Below, piece by piece: positions 34,180 to 42,860 of a stretch of 64,000 nucleotides of DNA. Position 1 is the first letter of the stretch. The number at the start of each line of letters is the position of its first letter. The position numbers and the translations under genes were made by a program. The notes beneath the pieces were generated by a model, which was not told where the DNA came from, searched no databases, and was given only the letters and a program-made list of their open reading frames with translations. The DNA lies in the NCBI RefSeq assembly GCF_004331485.1, contig NZ_SJKD01000007.1:248001-312000 (forward strand), read 5' to 3'. Origin of the DNA: Kribbella capetownensis. GTDB taxonomy: Bacteria; Actinomycetota; Actinomycetes; Propionibacteriales; Kribbellaceae.

Positions 34180-34641
34180 GTGACCCTGTACGCCGCGTTT
34201 GCGTCGAATCTGGACCCGAACTTGATGGCCGAGCGGTGCCCGTACTCGCCCCTGCGTGGGACCGGCTGGATCACCGGCTGGCGCCTTACCTTCGGCGGCG
34301 AGGAGCTGGGCTGGGAGGGTGCCATGGCCACTGTCGTCGAGGACCCGGCCGACTCGGCCAACCAGGTCTTCGTGGCGCTGTACGACATCCATCCCAAGGA
34401 CGTCGAGCGGCTGGACGAGTGGGAGGCGATCGACCAGGGCATCTACCGCAAGATCCAGGTCCGGGTGCAGACCCTGGACGGCGAGCAGCTGGCCTGGATG
34501 TACGTCCTGAACGCCTACGAGGGCGGCCTGCCGTCCGCCCGCTACCTGGGCATCCTCGCCGAGGCGGCCGAGGCCGCGGGCGCCCCGGACGACTACGTCG
34601 CCGACCTCCGCGCGCGGCCGTGCCAGTCGTCCGGCCACTAA
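34180..34641 (+). CDS. Gamma-glutamylcyclotransferase-like (AIG2/GGCT) protein
   Basis: 153 residues. YAAFASNLDPNLMAERCP is the (Y/F)G(S/T)N-type substrate loop in its bacterial variant, with the following GxxxGWRLTF, VFVALYDIHPKDVERLDEWE (catalytic Glu region) and YVLNAYEG. Such proteins release 5-oxoproline from gamma-glutamyl compounds. It is followed by the phosphomutase gene after 24 bases, probably in one transcript. Confidence 0.8.
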   Translation: MTLYAAFASNLDPNLMAERCPYSPLRGTGWITGWRLTFGGEELGWEGAMATVVEDPADSANQVFVALYDIHPKDVERLDEWEAIDQGIYRKIQVRVQTLDGEQLAWMYVLNAYEGGLPSARYLGILAEAAEAAGAPDDYVADLRARPCQSSGH

Positions 34642-34665
34642 GCGCCGTACGCCGGTTATCGTGCG

Positions 34666-36321
34666 GTGGTGACCGTCAACGATGACCTCAGGGCAGCCGC
34701 CGAAGCCTGGCTGAGCGAAGATCCCGACCCCGACACGCGCGCCGAGCTGCGGCAACTGCTGGCAGACGGCTCCGACGAGGCCGGCGACGAGCTGGCCGAC
34801 CGCTTCGCCGGCACTCTCGAGTTCGGTACGGCGGGGCTCCGCGGCGCCGTCGCCGCCGGACCGAACCGGATGAACCGGGTCGTCGTGATCCGCGCCGCCG
34901 CCGGCCTCTGCGCCTATCTGAAGGACAAGGGCCACACCGACGGCCCGGTCCTGATCGGGTACGACGCCCGCCACAAGTCGGATGTGTTCGCACAGGACAC
35001 AGCCGCTGTGGTCAGGGGTGCAGGTCTGGACGCGGTCCTGCTGGACCAGCACACCCCGACGCCGGTGATTGCCTTCGGAATCAAGCATCTCCAGGCCGTG
35101 GCCGGTGTCGTCGTCACCGCCTCGCACAACCCGCCGCAGGACAACGGGTACAAGGTCTACCTGGGTGACGGCTCGCAGATCGTGCCGCCCGCGGACGCGG
35201 AGATCGCGGCGGCCATCGCAGCGGTCGGCCATCTGGACTCGGTACCGCGCGGAGACGACTGGCAGACCATCGGTGACGAGCTCCTGAACGCCTACCTGGA
35301 CCGCATCGCCCAGCTGGTACCGGCCGACGCACCCCGGCACCTCAAGGTCGCTTACACGCCACTCCACGGTGTCGGACGGACCCTGGCCGAGGACGCGATC
35401 GCCCGCGCCGGGTTCGCCGCACCGGCGGTGGTGGCGGCGCAGGCGGATCCGGATCCGGACTTCCCGACCGTCTCGTTCCCGAATCCAGAGGAGCCGGGCG
35501 CGATCGACGCGGCGCTGGAGCTGGCTCGGTCCGTGGACGCCGACATCGCGGTGGCCAACGATCCCGATGCCGACCGGTGTGCGGTCGCCGTACCCGATCC
35601 GGCGGCCGACGGCGGCTGGCGGATGCTGCGTGGGGACGAGCTCGGCGCCCTGCTCGGGGAGTTCCTGCTGTCGCCGCGGCCCGCTGGGGTCGCCGCGTGC
35701 TCGATCGTCTCGTCGTCGCTGCTCGGCAAGATCGCCGCGTCGTACGGCGTCCGCTACGTCGAGACGCTGACCGGGTTCAAGTGGATCGGGCGGGTCCCGG
35801 AGCTGGTGTTCGGCTACGAGGAGGCGCTCGGGTACTGCGTGGATCCGGCCGCCGTGAAGGACAAGGACGGTATCTCGACGCTGGTCCGGGTCCTGCAGAT
35901 GGCCGCCGCGGCGAAGGCCGAGGGGCGCACTCTGCTGGATCTGCTGGACGATCTGGCGCTCAAGTACGGCCTGCACGCCACGGATCAGCTGTCCGTCCGG
36001 GTCGAGGACCTGTCGCTGATCGGTGCCGCGATGGAACGGCTGCGGGCCACACCGCCCACGTCGCTGGGCGAGTACACGGTCGAGCGGATCGACGACCTGA
36101 GCCAGGGCTCCGAGACGCTCCCGCCGACCGACGGTCTTCGCTACACACTGTCCGAGGGGGCTCGGGTGGTGGTGCGGCCGTCGGGCACGGAGCCGAAGCT
36201 GAAGTGCTACCTGGAAGTGGTCGTGCCGGTGGCGGACTCGGATGTCTCGAGCGCCCGGGGCCAGGCAGCGAAGAACCTGTCCGGCATCAAGCAGGCGCTC
36301 TCCACGGCACTGGGGCTGTAG
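34666..36321 (+). CDS. Phospho-sugar mutase (phosphoglucomutase/phosphopentomutase-like)
   Basis: 551 residues with the alpha-D-phosphohexomutase layout: GTAGLRGAVAAGPNRMN, catalytic serine loop GVVVTASHNPPQDNGYKVY, metal loop NDPDADRCAVAV, sugar loop FGYEEALGYC and phosphate loop VVRPSGTEPKLKCYLEV. This PmmB-like class can act on glucose-1-P and on (deoxy)ribose-1-P. The nearby deoC makes the latter role attractive. Two GTG codons (34666, 34669) are both possible starts. Confidence 0.9.
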   Translation: MVTVNDDLRAAAEAWLSEDPDPDTRAELRQLLADGSDEAGDELADRFAGTLEFGTAGLRGAVAAGPNRMNRVVVIRAAAGLCAYLKDKGHTDGPVLIGYDARHKSDVFAQDTAAVVRGAGLDAVLLDQHTPTPVIAFGIKHLQAVAGVVVTASHNPPQDNGYKVYLGDGSQIVPPADAEIAAAIAAVGHLDSVPRGDDWQTIGDELLNAYLDRIAQLVPADAPRHLKVAYTPLHGVGRTLAEDAIARAGFAAPAVVAAQADPDPDFPTVSFPNPEEPGAIDAALELARSVDADIAVANDPDADRCAVAVPDPAADGGWRMLRGDELGALLGEFLLSPRPAGVAACSIVSSSLLGKIAASYGVRYVETLTGFKWIGRVPELVFGYEEALGYCVDPAAVKDKDGISTLVRVLQMAAAAKAEGRTLLDLLDDLALKYGLHATDQLSVRVEDLSLIGAAMERLRATPPTSLGEYTVERIDDLSQGSETLPPTDGLRYTLSEGARVVVRPSGTEPKLKCYLEVVVPVADSDVSSARGQAAKNLSGIKQALSTALGL

Positions 36322-36332
36322 ACGCGTGAGTG

Positions 36333-36365
36333 GTCAGCCGCTGGAGCGGAGCTTCAGCGGCTGAC
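36333..36365. terminator. Bidirectional hairpin after the phosphomutase
   Basis: GTCAGCCGCTG and CAGCGGCTGAC form an 11-bp perfect stem around an 11-base loop, 12 bases after the phosphomutase stop and 32 before the convergent gene's stop. Confidence 0.65.
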
Positions 36366-36397
36366 GTCGGACCGGAACACCTGGCGGGTGGCTCCGG

Positions 36398-36847
36398 TCA
36401 GCGGGCGGCGGCCGCGGCGTCGGCCTCTTCGGCGCGCAGCGAGCTCTGCAGCGACGAGTGCAGGATCCGCAGCGTGCTGGTCGACTGCATCAGCGCGTCG
36501 CGCTCGTCCGGGTTCCGGTTGGCGAGGTTGGCGATCTCGTTGATGCTCGCCTCGATCCGGGCGATCCGGTCGGCGACCGAACCCTCCTGGCTACTGGCCT
36601 TGCGGATCGCGTCGGACGTGACCGTCCAGACGTCCTCCTTGTCGTTGGTCCGCCGGGACATGTCGACCATCTGGCTCAGGGCGGCCAGGTCGTGGTCGAT
36701 CTGCGTCCGCTCCACCGGCACGGTGATCCCGGCGGTCGCCTGGCGCAGCCGGGTGACATGACCGGACAGCTCCGACCAGGTGCTCCTGCCGCTCTTGATC
36801 TTGTCCAGCACCTTGGCGTACTCGGTGTTGAACTCGTCGTAGTTCAC
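36398..36847 (-). CDS. Hypothetical helical protein
   Basis: 149 residues from GTG 36847 (AAGGACA upstream). The sequence is almost entirely charged, helical and heptad-like (e.g. EYAKVLDKIKSGRSTWSELSGHV; EGSVADRIARIEASINEIANLANR) with an Ala-rich end. No signal peptide and no known domain; a small helical-bundle scaffold or coiled coil is likely. It lies alone between two hairpins with a palindrome in its promoter region. Confidence 0.65.
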   Translation of the reverse strand: MNYDEFNTEYAKVLDKIKSGRSTWSELSGHVTRLRQATAGITVPVERTQIDHDLAALSQMVDMSRRTNDKEDVWTVTSDAIRKASSQEGSVADRIARIEASINEIANLANRNPDERDALMQSTSTLRILHSSLQSSLRAEEADAAAAAR

Positions 36848-36917
36848 TGTCCTTGACTCCTGCCGTGAGACTGCTCGACCAGAACTGTAAGGCGTGCGGA
36901 CCCGAAACAAGTAACCA

Positions 36918-36934
36918 CACGATCGCAGATCGTG
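36918..36934. promoter_or_regulatory. 17-bp palindrome upstream of the helical protein gene
   Basis: CACGATC-gca-GATCGTG is a perfect inverted repeat about 70 bases upstream of the GTG at 36847. A TACAGT hexamer about 45 bases before the start could serve as -10. It may be an operator. Confidence 0.35.
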
Positions 36935-36955
36935 CACGTCTCGGCAAAATGCAAC

Positions 36956-36989
36956 AGCCGCCCGGTACGGCAACGCGCACCGGGCGGCT
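36956..36989 (-). terminator. Terminator of the secreted esterase gene
   Basis: AGCCGCCCGGT and ACCGGGCGGCT form an 11-bp perfect stem with a 12-base loop. On the minus strand it follows the esterase stop by about 60 bases and is succeeded by TGTTGCATTTTGC. Confidence 0.65.
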
Positions 36990-37052
36990 GAGTTACGTGC
37001 TATGGCGCATTTGAGTCAGGCTACTGCGCCGGAGGTCGCATTCCAGGTCTTG

Positions 37053-37913
37053 TCAACGGGCGAGTTTCTGGCCGAGGAAGCGCAACTGCTCGGGCAGCAT
37101 CCGCCGCCAGTAGCCACCGGTGTGGGCCCCGGCCTGCCGGCCGCCGGCCGCGTGCAGCTCGCGGCGCAGCGCCCCGGCCGCGTCCGCGAACGGATCGTCC
37201 CGGCCACAATCGATGCGCACGGCAACATTCTCGAGCGGCCGGCCGAAGACCTGGTACCGCTCGAAATCGCCGGCCCCGTCGAACGCGCCGGCGGCCACGT
37301 TGTCGTCGTACCGGCGCCACAACGCGGGGCTCATCGCACCGATCGCGACCGCCGATCGTCCGCCCCACAACAAAGCGCCGTACCCACCCATGGACCAGCC
37401 GAGTACGCCGACCCGCTCGGTGCGCAGGCCGCGTTTCGCCAGCAGGGGCAGGAATTCCGCGGACAGCATCCGCAGTGGATCGTCGCCGGTGGCGCGCGGA
37501 TGCCAGTAGCTGTCCGGTCCCCCGTCGACAGTCGCCACCGCGAACGGCGGCGTACCGGACTGCACTGCAGCGGTCAGGTAGCGGTCCATCCCGAGGTCGC
37601 CGATCGCGGACGTGTGATCCCCACCGCGCCCATGCAGCGCCAGTACGACGGGCAGCTCCGCGGACGAGTCGTGCGGGCGGATGATGCTGTAGCCGACCGT
37701 CGTACGCCGGGCAGCGGACTCGAACGTCCCAGACTCCACCGGACCAGGCCGCACATCGGGAACGACGCCGTCCGGGCCGCTCAGCCCGAGTACGTCGTGG
37801 ATCTTCGAGCGGCCCGGGATCGCACCGGACTCGAGGCCCGCGACCGCGGCGACGCCGGCGATCGTGGCGGCGGCGCCGGTGCGCAGCAGGAGGCGGCGTG
37901 ACAGCAACGGCAT
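37053..37913 (-). CDS. Secreted alpha/beta hydrolase (esterase/antigen-85-like fold)
   Basis: 286 residues. The N-terminus SRRLLLRTGAAATIAG has a twin-arginine-like signal. The hydrolase core shows LPVVLALHGRGGDHTS (oxyanion), GVLGWSMGGYGAL (GxSxG nucleophile) and RIDCGRDDPF (Asp), with a His expected near AHTGGYW. Related to esterase D/putative tributyrin esterases. It ends 15 bases after a PH-domain gene with the same direction. Confidence 0.85.
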   Translation of the reverse strand: MPLLSRRLLLRTGAAATIAGVAAVAGLESGAIPGRSKIHDVLGLSGPDGVVPDVRPGPVESGTFESAARRTTVGYSIIRPHDSSAELPVVLALHGRGGDHTSAIGDLGMDRYLTAAVQSGTPPFAVATVDGGPDSYWHPRATGDDPLRMLSAEFLPLLAKRGLRTERVGVLGWSMGGYGALLWGGRSAVAIGAMSPALWRRYDDNVAAGAFDGAGDFERYQVFGRPLENVAVRIDCGRDDPFADAAGALRRELHAAGGRQAGAHTGGYWRRMLPEQLRFLGQKLAR

Positions 37914-37927
37914 AGGAACGTCGGTGG

Positions 37928-38488
37928 TCAGCGGAAGAAGGCGGCCACGATGGCGACAGCTGCGAGCACACCGACGATGGTCAGCTCCGGCCGGGCCCAG
38001 CTGGTCACCACCTCGCCGTTCGACTGTTCGGAGTACTGCGTCATGTGGGTCTCGATCCGGCCGACCACGAAGTCGGCGCGGGAGATCGAACTGTCGGACG
38101 ACAGCTTGCGCCCGCCGACCCGCTGCTTCCTGAGATCACGCATGACGAGTTGGACGCCGGGAGCACGGAACCGGTTGTCGGCAGTGTGCACGCGCAGGAT
38201 GTCGGTGACATCGACACCGGTCACCCTCGCCCACGGGATCAGATGGTCGCGCAGGTGGTTACGCAGCAGCAGGTGCTCGGGGCTGAGGGTGACCGACGGC
38301 CGGATCAGACCGACGTACGCCAGCACGATCAGGATGCCGATCAGGCTGCCGACCAGCACGCCGGTGGCGGTCCGCCACTCCAGCACGATGTCGAGCAGGC
38401 CGACCGCGCCGATCACGATCACGATGACCCCGGTGATCCGGTTCGACGCGGACAGGTACTGCTCGCTCTCGGAGGACTTCGACTTCAC
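37928..38488 (-). CDS. Membrane protein with bacterial PH-like domain
   Basis: 186 residues from GTG 38488. Two transmembrane helices (about 17-38 and 43-64) followed by a PH-like beta domain (about 65-130: VTLSPEHLLLRNHLRDHLIPWARVTGVDV) and a C-terminal helix (165-185). The architecture matches short actinobacterial PH-domain membrane proteins of unknown role. It probably shares a transcript with the esterase. Confidence 0.75.
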   Translation of the reverse strand: MKSKSSESEQYLSASNRITGVIVIVIGAVGLLDIVLEWRTATGVLVGSLIGILIVLAYVGLIRPSVTLSPEHLLLRNHLRDHLIPWARVTGVDVTDILRVHTADNRFRAPGVQLVMRDLRKQRVGGRKLSSDSSISRADFVVGRIETHMTQYSEQSNGEVVTSWARPELTIVGVLAAVAIVAAFFR

Positions 38489-38558
38489 CCGGACAAACTA
38501 ACCGGCGACCGGTAGCAGGCATAGGACCAGTACGTCCGCTGACGGTCACGATCCGCAC

Positions 38559-38564
38559 TAGACT
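38559..38564 (+). promoter_or_regulatory. -10 element of a leaderless deoC promoter
   Basis: TAGACT lies six bases before the GTG start of deoC at 38571. There is no useful Shine-Dalgarno (GAG directly abuts the start), so transcription probably begins at the start codon. Confidence 0.5.
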
Positions 38565-38570
38565 GCCGAG

Positions 38571-39527
38571 GTGACCACACTCGACAGCGGCGTCGACTCC
38601 CTGGCCGACGTGACCTCGTCCGAGGACCGGCTGCGCCGGTTCCTGCTCGGCCTGCCGGGCGTCGACCAGGTCGGCGCCGAGGCCCGGGCCGCCACCCTGA
38701 GCACGCGGTCGATCAAGACCACCGCCAAAGCGTATGCGCTGGACCTGGCCATCCGGATGATCGACCTGACCACGCTGGAGGGCCAGGACACCCCTGGCAA
38801 GGTGCGGGCGCTGTGCGCGAAGGCGATGCGGCCGGACCCGGCCGACTCGACCGCTCCGCAGGTCGCCGCTGTCTGTGTCTACCCGGACCTGGTGGCCACG
38901 GCGAAGCACGAGCTGCGCGGCTCCGACGTCAAGGTGGCGAGTGTCGCGACCGCCTTCCCCAGTGGGCGTTCCAGCCTGGCGGTCAAGGTCCAGGACACCA
39001 AGGACGCGGTCGCGGCCGGCGCCGACCAGGTCGACATGGTGATCGACCGTGGCGCCTTCCTGTCCGGGCGGTACGGCCTGGTCTTCGACGAGATCGCCGC
39101 GATCCGTGAGGCGGCCGGCGACGCGCATCTGAAGGTCATCCTGGAGACCGGTGAGCTGGTCACCTACGACAACGTCCGGCGCGCGTCCTGGCTGGCGATG
39201 CTGGCCGGTGCGGACTTCATCAAGACCTCCACCGGGAAGGTGTCCCCCGCGGCGACTCTGCCGGTGACGCTGGTGATGCTGGAGGCGGTCCGCGACTACC
39301 ACGAGTCCACCGGCCTGCACATCGGCGTCAAGCCTGCCGGCGGCATCCGGACCGCGAAGGACGCGATCAAGTACCTGGTCATGGTCAACGAGACCGCCGG
39401 ACCGGACTGGCTGGACCCGGAGTTGTTCCGCTTCGGGGCGTCCAGCCTGCTGAACGACCTGCTGATGCAACGCACCAAGCTGGCCACCGGGCACTACCCC
39501 GGACCCGACTACTTCACGCTGGACTGA
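38571..39527 (+). CDS. deoC: Deoxyribose-phosphate aldolase
   Basis: 318 residues. DeoC class I aldolase motifs: TTAKAYALDLAIRMIDLTTLEG, VAAVCVYPDLV, GADQVDMVIDRGAFLSG, GADFIKTSTGK (Schiff-base Lys) and GVKPAGGIRTAKDA. It splits 2-deoxyribose 5-phosphate into acetaldehyde and glyceraldehyde 3-phosphate. The next gene, an aldehyde dehydrogenase three bases downstream, would oxidise the acetaldehyde. Confidence 0.93.
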   Translation: MTTLDSGVDSLADVTSSEDRLRRFLLGLPGVDQVGAEARAATLSTRSIKTTAKAYALDLAIRMIDLTTLEGQDTPGKVRALCAKAMRPDPADSTAPQVAAVCVYPDLVATAKHELRGSDVKVASVATAFPSGRSSLAVKVQDTKDAVAAGADQVDMVIDRGAFLSGRYGLVFDEIAAIREAAGDAHLKVILETGELVTYDNVRRASWLAMLAGADFIKTSTGKVSPAATLPVTLVMLEAVRDYHESTGLHIGVKPAGGIRTAKDAIKYLVMVNETAGPDWLDPELFRFGASSLLNDLLMQRTKLATGHYPGPDYFTLD

Positions 39528-39530
39528 GGC

Positions 39531-40967
39531 ATGAGCAGATTCGAGTACGCACCGGCCCCGGAGTCCCGGGCCATCGTCGACATCAAGTCGTCGTACGGGC
39601 TGTTCGTCAACGGCCAGTTCGTCGAGGCGACGGACGGCAAGCCGTTCAAGACCGTCAGCCCGTCGTCGGAGGAGGTGCTCGCGGAGATCAGCGAGGCCGG
39701 TCCGGCGGACGTCGACAAGGCGGTCAAGGCGGCCCGGAAGGCGTTCGAGAAGGTCTGGGGCCCGATGTCCGGACGGGACCGGGCGAAGTACCTGTTCCGG
39801 ATCGCCCGGCTGATCCAGGAGCGCTCCCGCGAGCTGGCCGTGCTGGAGTCCCTGGACAACGGCAAGCCGATCCGCGAGTCGCGTGACGTCGACATCCCGC
39901 TGGTGGCCGCGCACTTCTTCTACTACGCGGGCTGGGCCGACAAGCTCGAGTACGCCGGCGTCGGCGAGGACCCGCAGCCGTGGGGTGTCGCCGGTCAGGT
40001 GATCCCGTGGAACTTCCCGATGCTGATGCTGGCGTGGAAGATCGCGCCGGCCCTGGCCGCGGGCAACACCGTCATCCTCAAGCCGGCCGAGACCACGCCG
40101 CTGACCGCACTCGCGTTCGCGGAGATCTGCCAGCAGGCCGACCTGCCGCCGGGCGTGGTGAACATCGTCACCGGTGCCGGCCGGACCGGTCAGACCCTGG
40201 TCGAGCACCCGGACGTCGACAAGGTCGCGTTCACGGGGTCGACCGAGGTCGGCCGCGCGATCGCCAAGTCGGTCGCCGGCTCGGACAAGGCGGTCACGCT
40301 GGAGCTCGGTGGCAAGGCGGCGAACATCGTCTTCGAGGACGCGCCGATCGACCAGACCATCGAGGGCATCGTCAACGGCATCTTCTTCAACCAGGGGCAC
40401 GTCTGCTGCGCCGGTTCGCGGCTGCTGGTCCAGGAGAGCGTGTACGACGAGGTGCTGGCGCGACTCAAGCGCCGGATGGGCACACTGCGCGTCGGTGACC
40501 CGCTGGACAAGAACACCGACATCGGCGCGATCAACTCCGCGGCCCAGCTGGCCAGGATCCGCGAGCTGTCCCAGATCGGCGAGGACGAGGGCGCCGAGCG
40601 CTGGTCGCCGGAGTGCGAGCTGCCGGCCGAGGGGTACTGGTTCCCGCCGACCGTCTTCACCGGCGTGTCCCAGGCGCACCGGATCGCCCGCGAGGAGATC
40701 TTCGGGCCGGTGTTGTCGGTGCTGACGTTCCGCACCCCGGCCGAGGCCGTCGAGAAGGCGAACAACACCCCGTTCGGGCTGTCCGCCGGGATCTGGACCG
40801 ACAAGGGCTCCCGGATCCTCTGGATGGCCAACCAGCTGCGCGCCGGCGTGGTCTGGGCCAACACGTTCAACCGCTTCGACCCGACCTCGCCGTTCGGCGG
40901 CTACAAGGAGTCGGGCTACGGCCGCGAGGGCGGCCGCCACGGTCTGGAGGCCTACCTTGCCCACTAA
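39531..40967 (+). CDS. Aldehyde dehydrogenase, full length
   Basis: 478 residues, the normal ALDH length. NAD-binding segment QVIPWNFPMLMLAWKIAPALAAG and ILKPAETTPLTAL, TGSTEVG, catalytic Glu in VTLELGGKAANIV, catalytic Cys in GHVCCAGSRLLVQ and C-terminal EEIFGPVLSVLTF and NNTPFGLSAGIWT. Located three bases after deoC, so acetaldehyde is a likely substrate. It ends inside the start of a shortened paralogue. Confidence 0.93.
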   Translation: MSRFEYAPAPESRAIVDIKSSYGLFVNGQFVEATDGKPFKTVSPSSEEVLAEISEAGPADVDKAVKAARKAFEKVWGPMSGRDRAKYLFRIARLIQERSRELAVLESLDNGKPIRESRDVDIPLVAAHFFYYAGWADKLEYAGVGEDPQPWGVAGQVIPWNFPMLMLAWKIAPALAAGNTVILKPAETTPLTALAFAEICQQADLPPGVVNIVTGAGRTGQTLVEHPDVDKVAFTGSTEVGRAIAKSVAGSDKAVTLELGGKAANIVFEDAPIDQTIEGIVNGIFFNQGHVCCAGSRLLVQESVYDEVLARLKRRMGTLRVGDPLDKNTDIGAINSAAQLARIRELSQIGEDEGAERWSPECELPAEGYWFPPTVFTGVSQAHRIAREEIFGPVLSVLTFRTPAEAVEKANNTPFGLSAGIWTDKGSRILWMANQLRAGVVWANTFNRFDPTSPFGGYKESGYGREGGRHGLEAYLAH

Positions 40968-41847
40968 GGCTGCGTCCGATAAGCCTGGCACCCGTCTGGA
41001 AGTGCGCAAGACGTACAAGCTCTACATCGGCGGCGCCTTCCCCCGCAGCGAATCCGGCCGGTCGTACGTGGTGAACAATGCCAAGGGCAAGTTCCTGGCG
41101 AACGCCTCGCAGGCCTCCCGCAAGGACGCCCGGGACGCGGTCGTCGCGGCCCGCAAGGCGTTCGGTGGCTGGTCCGGCCGGACGGCGTACAACCGCGGGC
41201 AGGTGCTCTACCGGATCGCCGAGGTGATGGAGGGCCGGCACGAGCAGTTCAGCTCAGAGGTCGCGCTGTCGGAAGGCTTGTCGATCAGCAAGGCTCGCGC
41301 GGTCGTGGACGCCTCGATCGACCGCTGGGTCTGGTACGCCGGCTGGGCCGACAAGCTCGCCCAGGTGGTCGGCTCGAGCAACCCGGTGGCCGGTCCGTAC
41401 TTCGACTTCTCGTTGCCCGAGGCAACCGGCGTGGTCGCGGTGCTGGCGCCGCAGGATTCCAGTCTGCTCGGCCTGACGAGTGTGATCGCGCCTGCGATCG
41501 TCTCCGGCAACACCGTGGTCGCGGTGTCGTCGTACGAGCGTCCGCTGCCGGCTGTGACACTGGGCGAGGTGATGGCGACGTCCGACGTACCGGGCGGCGT
41601 GGTCAACATCCTCACCGGGTCCGCCTCCGAGGTCGGCCCGTGGCTGGCGTCGCACCTGGACGTGAACGCGATCGACCTGTGCGGCATCGAGGACCCGGAC
41701 GAGGCCCGCGACCTGGAGGCGGCGTCGGCCGAGAACCTCAAGCGGGTCCGGCGTCCGGCCGAGGAAGACTGGACCGAGTCCCCCGGGCTGTCGCGACTCA
41801 CGCAGTACCTGGAACTGAAGACCGTCTGGCACCCGATCGGACTGTGA
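40957..41847 (+). CDS. Half-length aldehyde dehydrogenase homologue without catalytic domain
   Basis: 296 residues from TTG 40957, which has GGAGG six bases upstream and overlaps the previous stop. It follows the ALDH pattern for its first 200 residues (YIGGAFPRSESGRSY, AFGGWSGRTAYNRGQVLYRIAE, GVVAVLAPQDSSLLGLTSVIAPAIVSGN, PGGVVNILTG) but has no catalytic Cys, no ELGGK and no EEIFGP segment. The terminal 90 residues diverge. It is intact, in frame and translationally embedded in the operon, so it is probably a partner or regulator rather than a dead gene. Confidence 0.85.
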   Translation: MPTKAASDKPGTRLEVRKTYKLYIGGAFPRSESGRSYVVNNAKGKFLANASQASRKDARDAVVAARKAFGGWSGRTAYNRGQVLYRIAEVMEGRHEQFSSEVALSEGLSISKARAVVDASIDRWVWYAGWADKLAQVVGSSNPVAGPYFDFSLPEATGVVAVLAPQDSSLLGLTSVIAPAIVSGNTVVAVSSYERPLPAVTLGEVMATSDVPGGVVNILTGSASEVGPWLASHLDVNAIDLCGIEDPDEARDLEAASAENLKRVRRPAEEDWTESPGLSRLTQYLELKTVWHPIGL

Positions 41848-42860
41848 TGCTGACCGCCGGCGACAAGGTCGCGATCGTCTCGCCGTCACGAGGACTACCG
41901 GAGATCTTCCCTGGTCCCTACGAGCTCGGCCTGCGGCGATTGCGCGACGACTTCAAGCTGATTCCGGTCGAGTACCCGACCACGCGGGTCCTCAGGGCCA
42001 CCCCGCAGGAGCGGGCCGCCGATCTGCACGCGGCCTGGTCGGATCCGTCGATCCGCGCGGTGATTGCGACCATCGGCGGCGACGACCAGCTGACCGTGCT
42101 GAAGCACCTCGATCCCCTGGTGTTCCAGGCGGACCCGAAGCCGTTCTTCGGGTACAGCGACAACACGAACCTGCTCAACTTCCTGTATTCGTTGGGGTTG
42201 CCGGCCTTCCACGGCGGCAGTGTGATGGTGCAGCTCGGCCGCGGCGGTGCCATGCACCCGGACACGGAGCGCTCGCTGCGTGCCGCCCTCTTCGTCCCGG
42301 GCGAGTTCGAGCTGACCCCGGCCGAGGCCTGGACGGATCACGACCACGACTGGAGCGTTCCCGCCAATCTGGAGACCGAGCCACCGCTCTTCCCCGGCAC
42401 CGGCTGGACCTGGCAGGGCTCGCAGGCCGTCAGCGGGCGGTTGTGGGGCGGCTGCCTCGAGATCCTCGACTGGCAGCTGGCCGTCAACCACTGGATGCTG
42501 CCCACGGACTCGTACGACGGCATTCTCTTCCTGGAGACCAGTGAGGAGATGCCGAGCTCCGAGACCGTCTACCGGATCCTTCGCAACTTCGGCGAACGCG
42601 GTCTGCTCCAGCGGTTCGACGCCGTCCTCTGGGGCCGCCCGAAGTCCTGGTCGCTCGAGAACCACCTCACGCCGGCGGAATCCGTCGCCTACGTCACCGG
42701 GCAGTACCTCGCGGTCGATCGCGCGCTGATGGAGTACAACCCGTCCGCGGTCGTGGTCAAGGGCCTCGACATCGGGCACACCGACCCGGCGCAGATCCTC
42801 CCGTACGGCGGCCAGGCGCGGGTCGACCCGGTCAACCAGCGAGTCACCGTCACCTACTAG
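41847..42860 (+). CDS. S66-family peptidase (LD-carboxypeptidase/MccF-like)
   Basis: 337 residues. N-terminal domain with GDKVAIVSPS, IRAVIATIGGDDQLTVLKHL and the nucleophile-type FFGYSDNTNLLNFLY; C-terminal domain with GRLWGGCLEILDWQL, LFLETSEE and the His region KGLDIGHTDP. This family includes LD-carboxypeptidases and MccF proteins that cleave microcin-C-like peptides; the GYSDNT serine favours the MccF branch. Its ATG overlaps the previous stop as TGATG. Confidence 0.87.
   Translation: MLTAGDKVAIVSPSRGLPEIFPGPYELGLRRLRDDFKLIPVEYPTTRVLRATPQERAADLHAAWSDPSIRAVIATIGGDDQLTVLKHLDPLVFQADPKPFFGYSDNTNLLNFLYSLGLPAFHGGSVMVQLGRGGAMHPDTERSLRAALFVPGEFELTPAEAWTDHDHDWSVPANLETEPPLFPGTGWTWQGSQAVSGRLWGGCLEILDWQLAVNHWMLPTDSYDGILFLETSEEMPSSETVYRILRNFGERGLLQRFDAVLWGRPKSWSLENHLTPAESVAYVTGQYLAVDRALMEYNPSAVVVKGLDIGHTDPAQILPYGGQARVDPVNQRVTVTY

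Noticed and set aside
38259-41018. A 919-residue antisense open frame over deoC and the aldehyde dehydrogenase
   Set aside because: Arg/Gly/Asp-rich composition with no domain; it is the mirror of the real coding strand's codon bias, and both genes underneath are clear.
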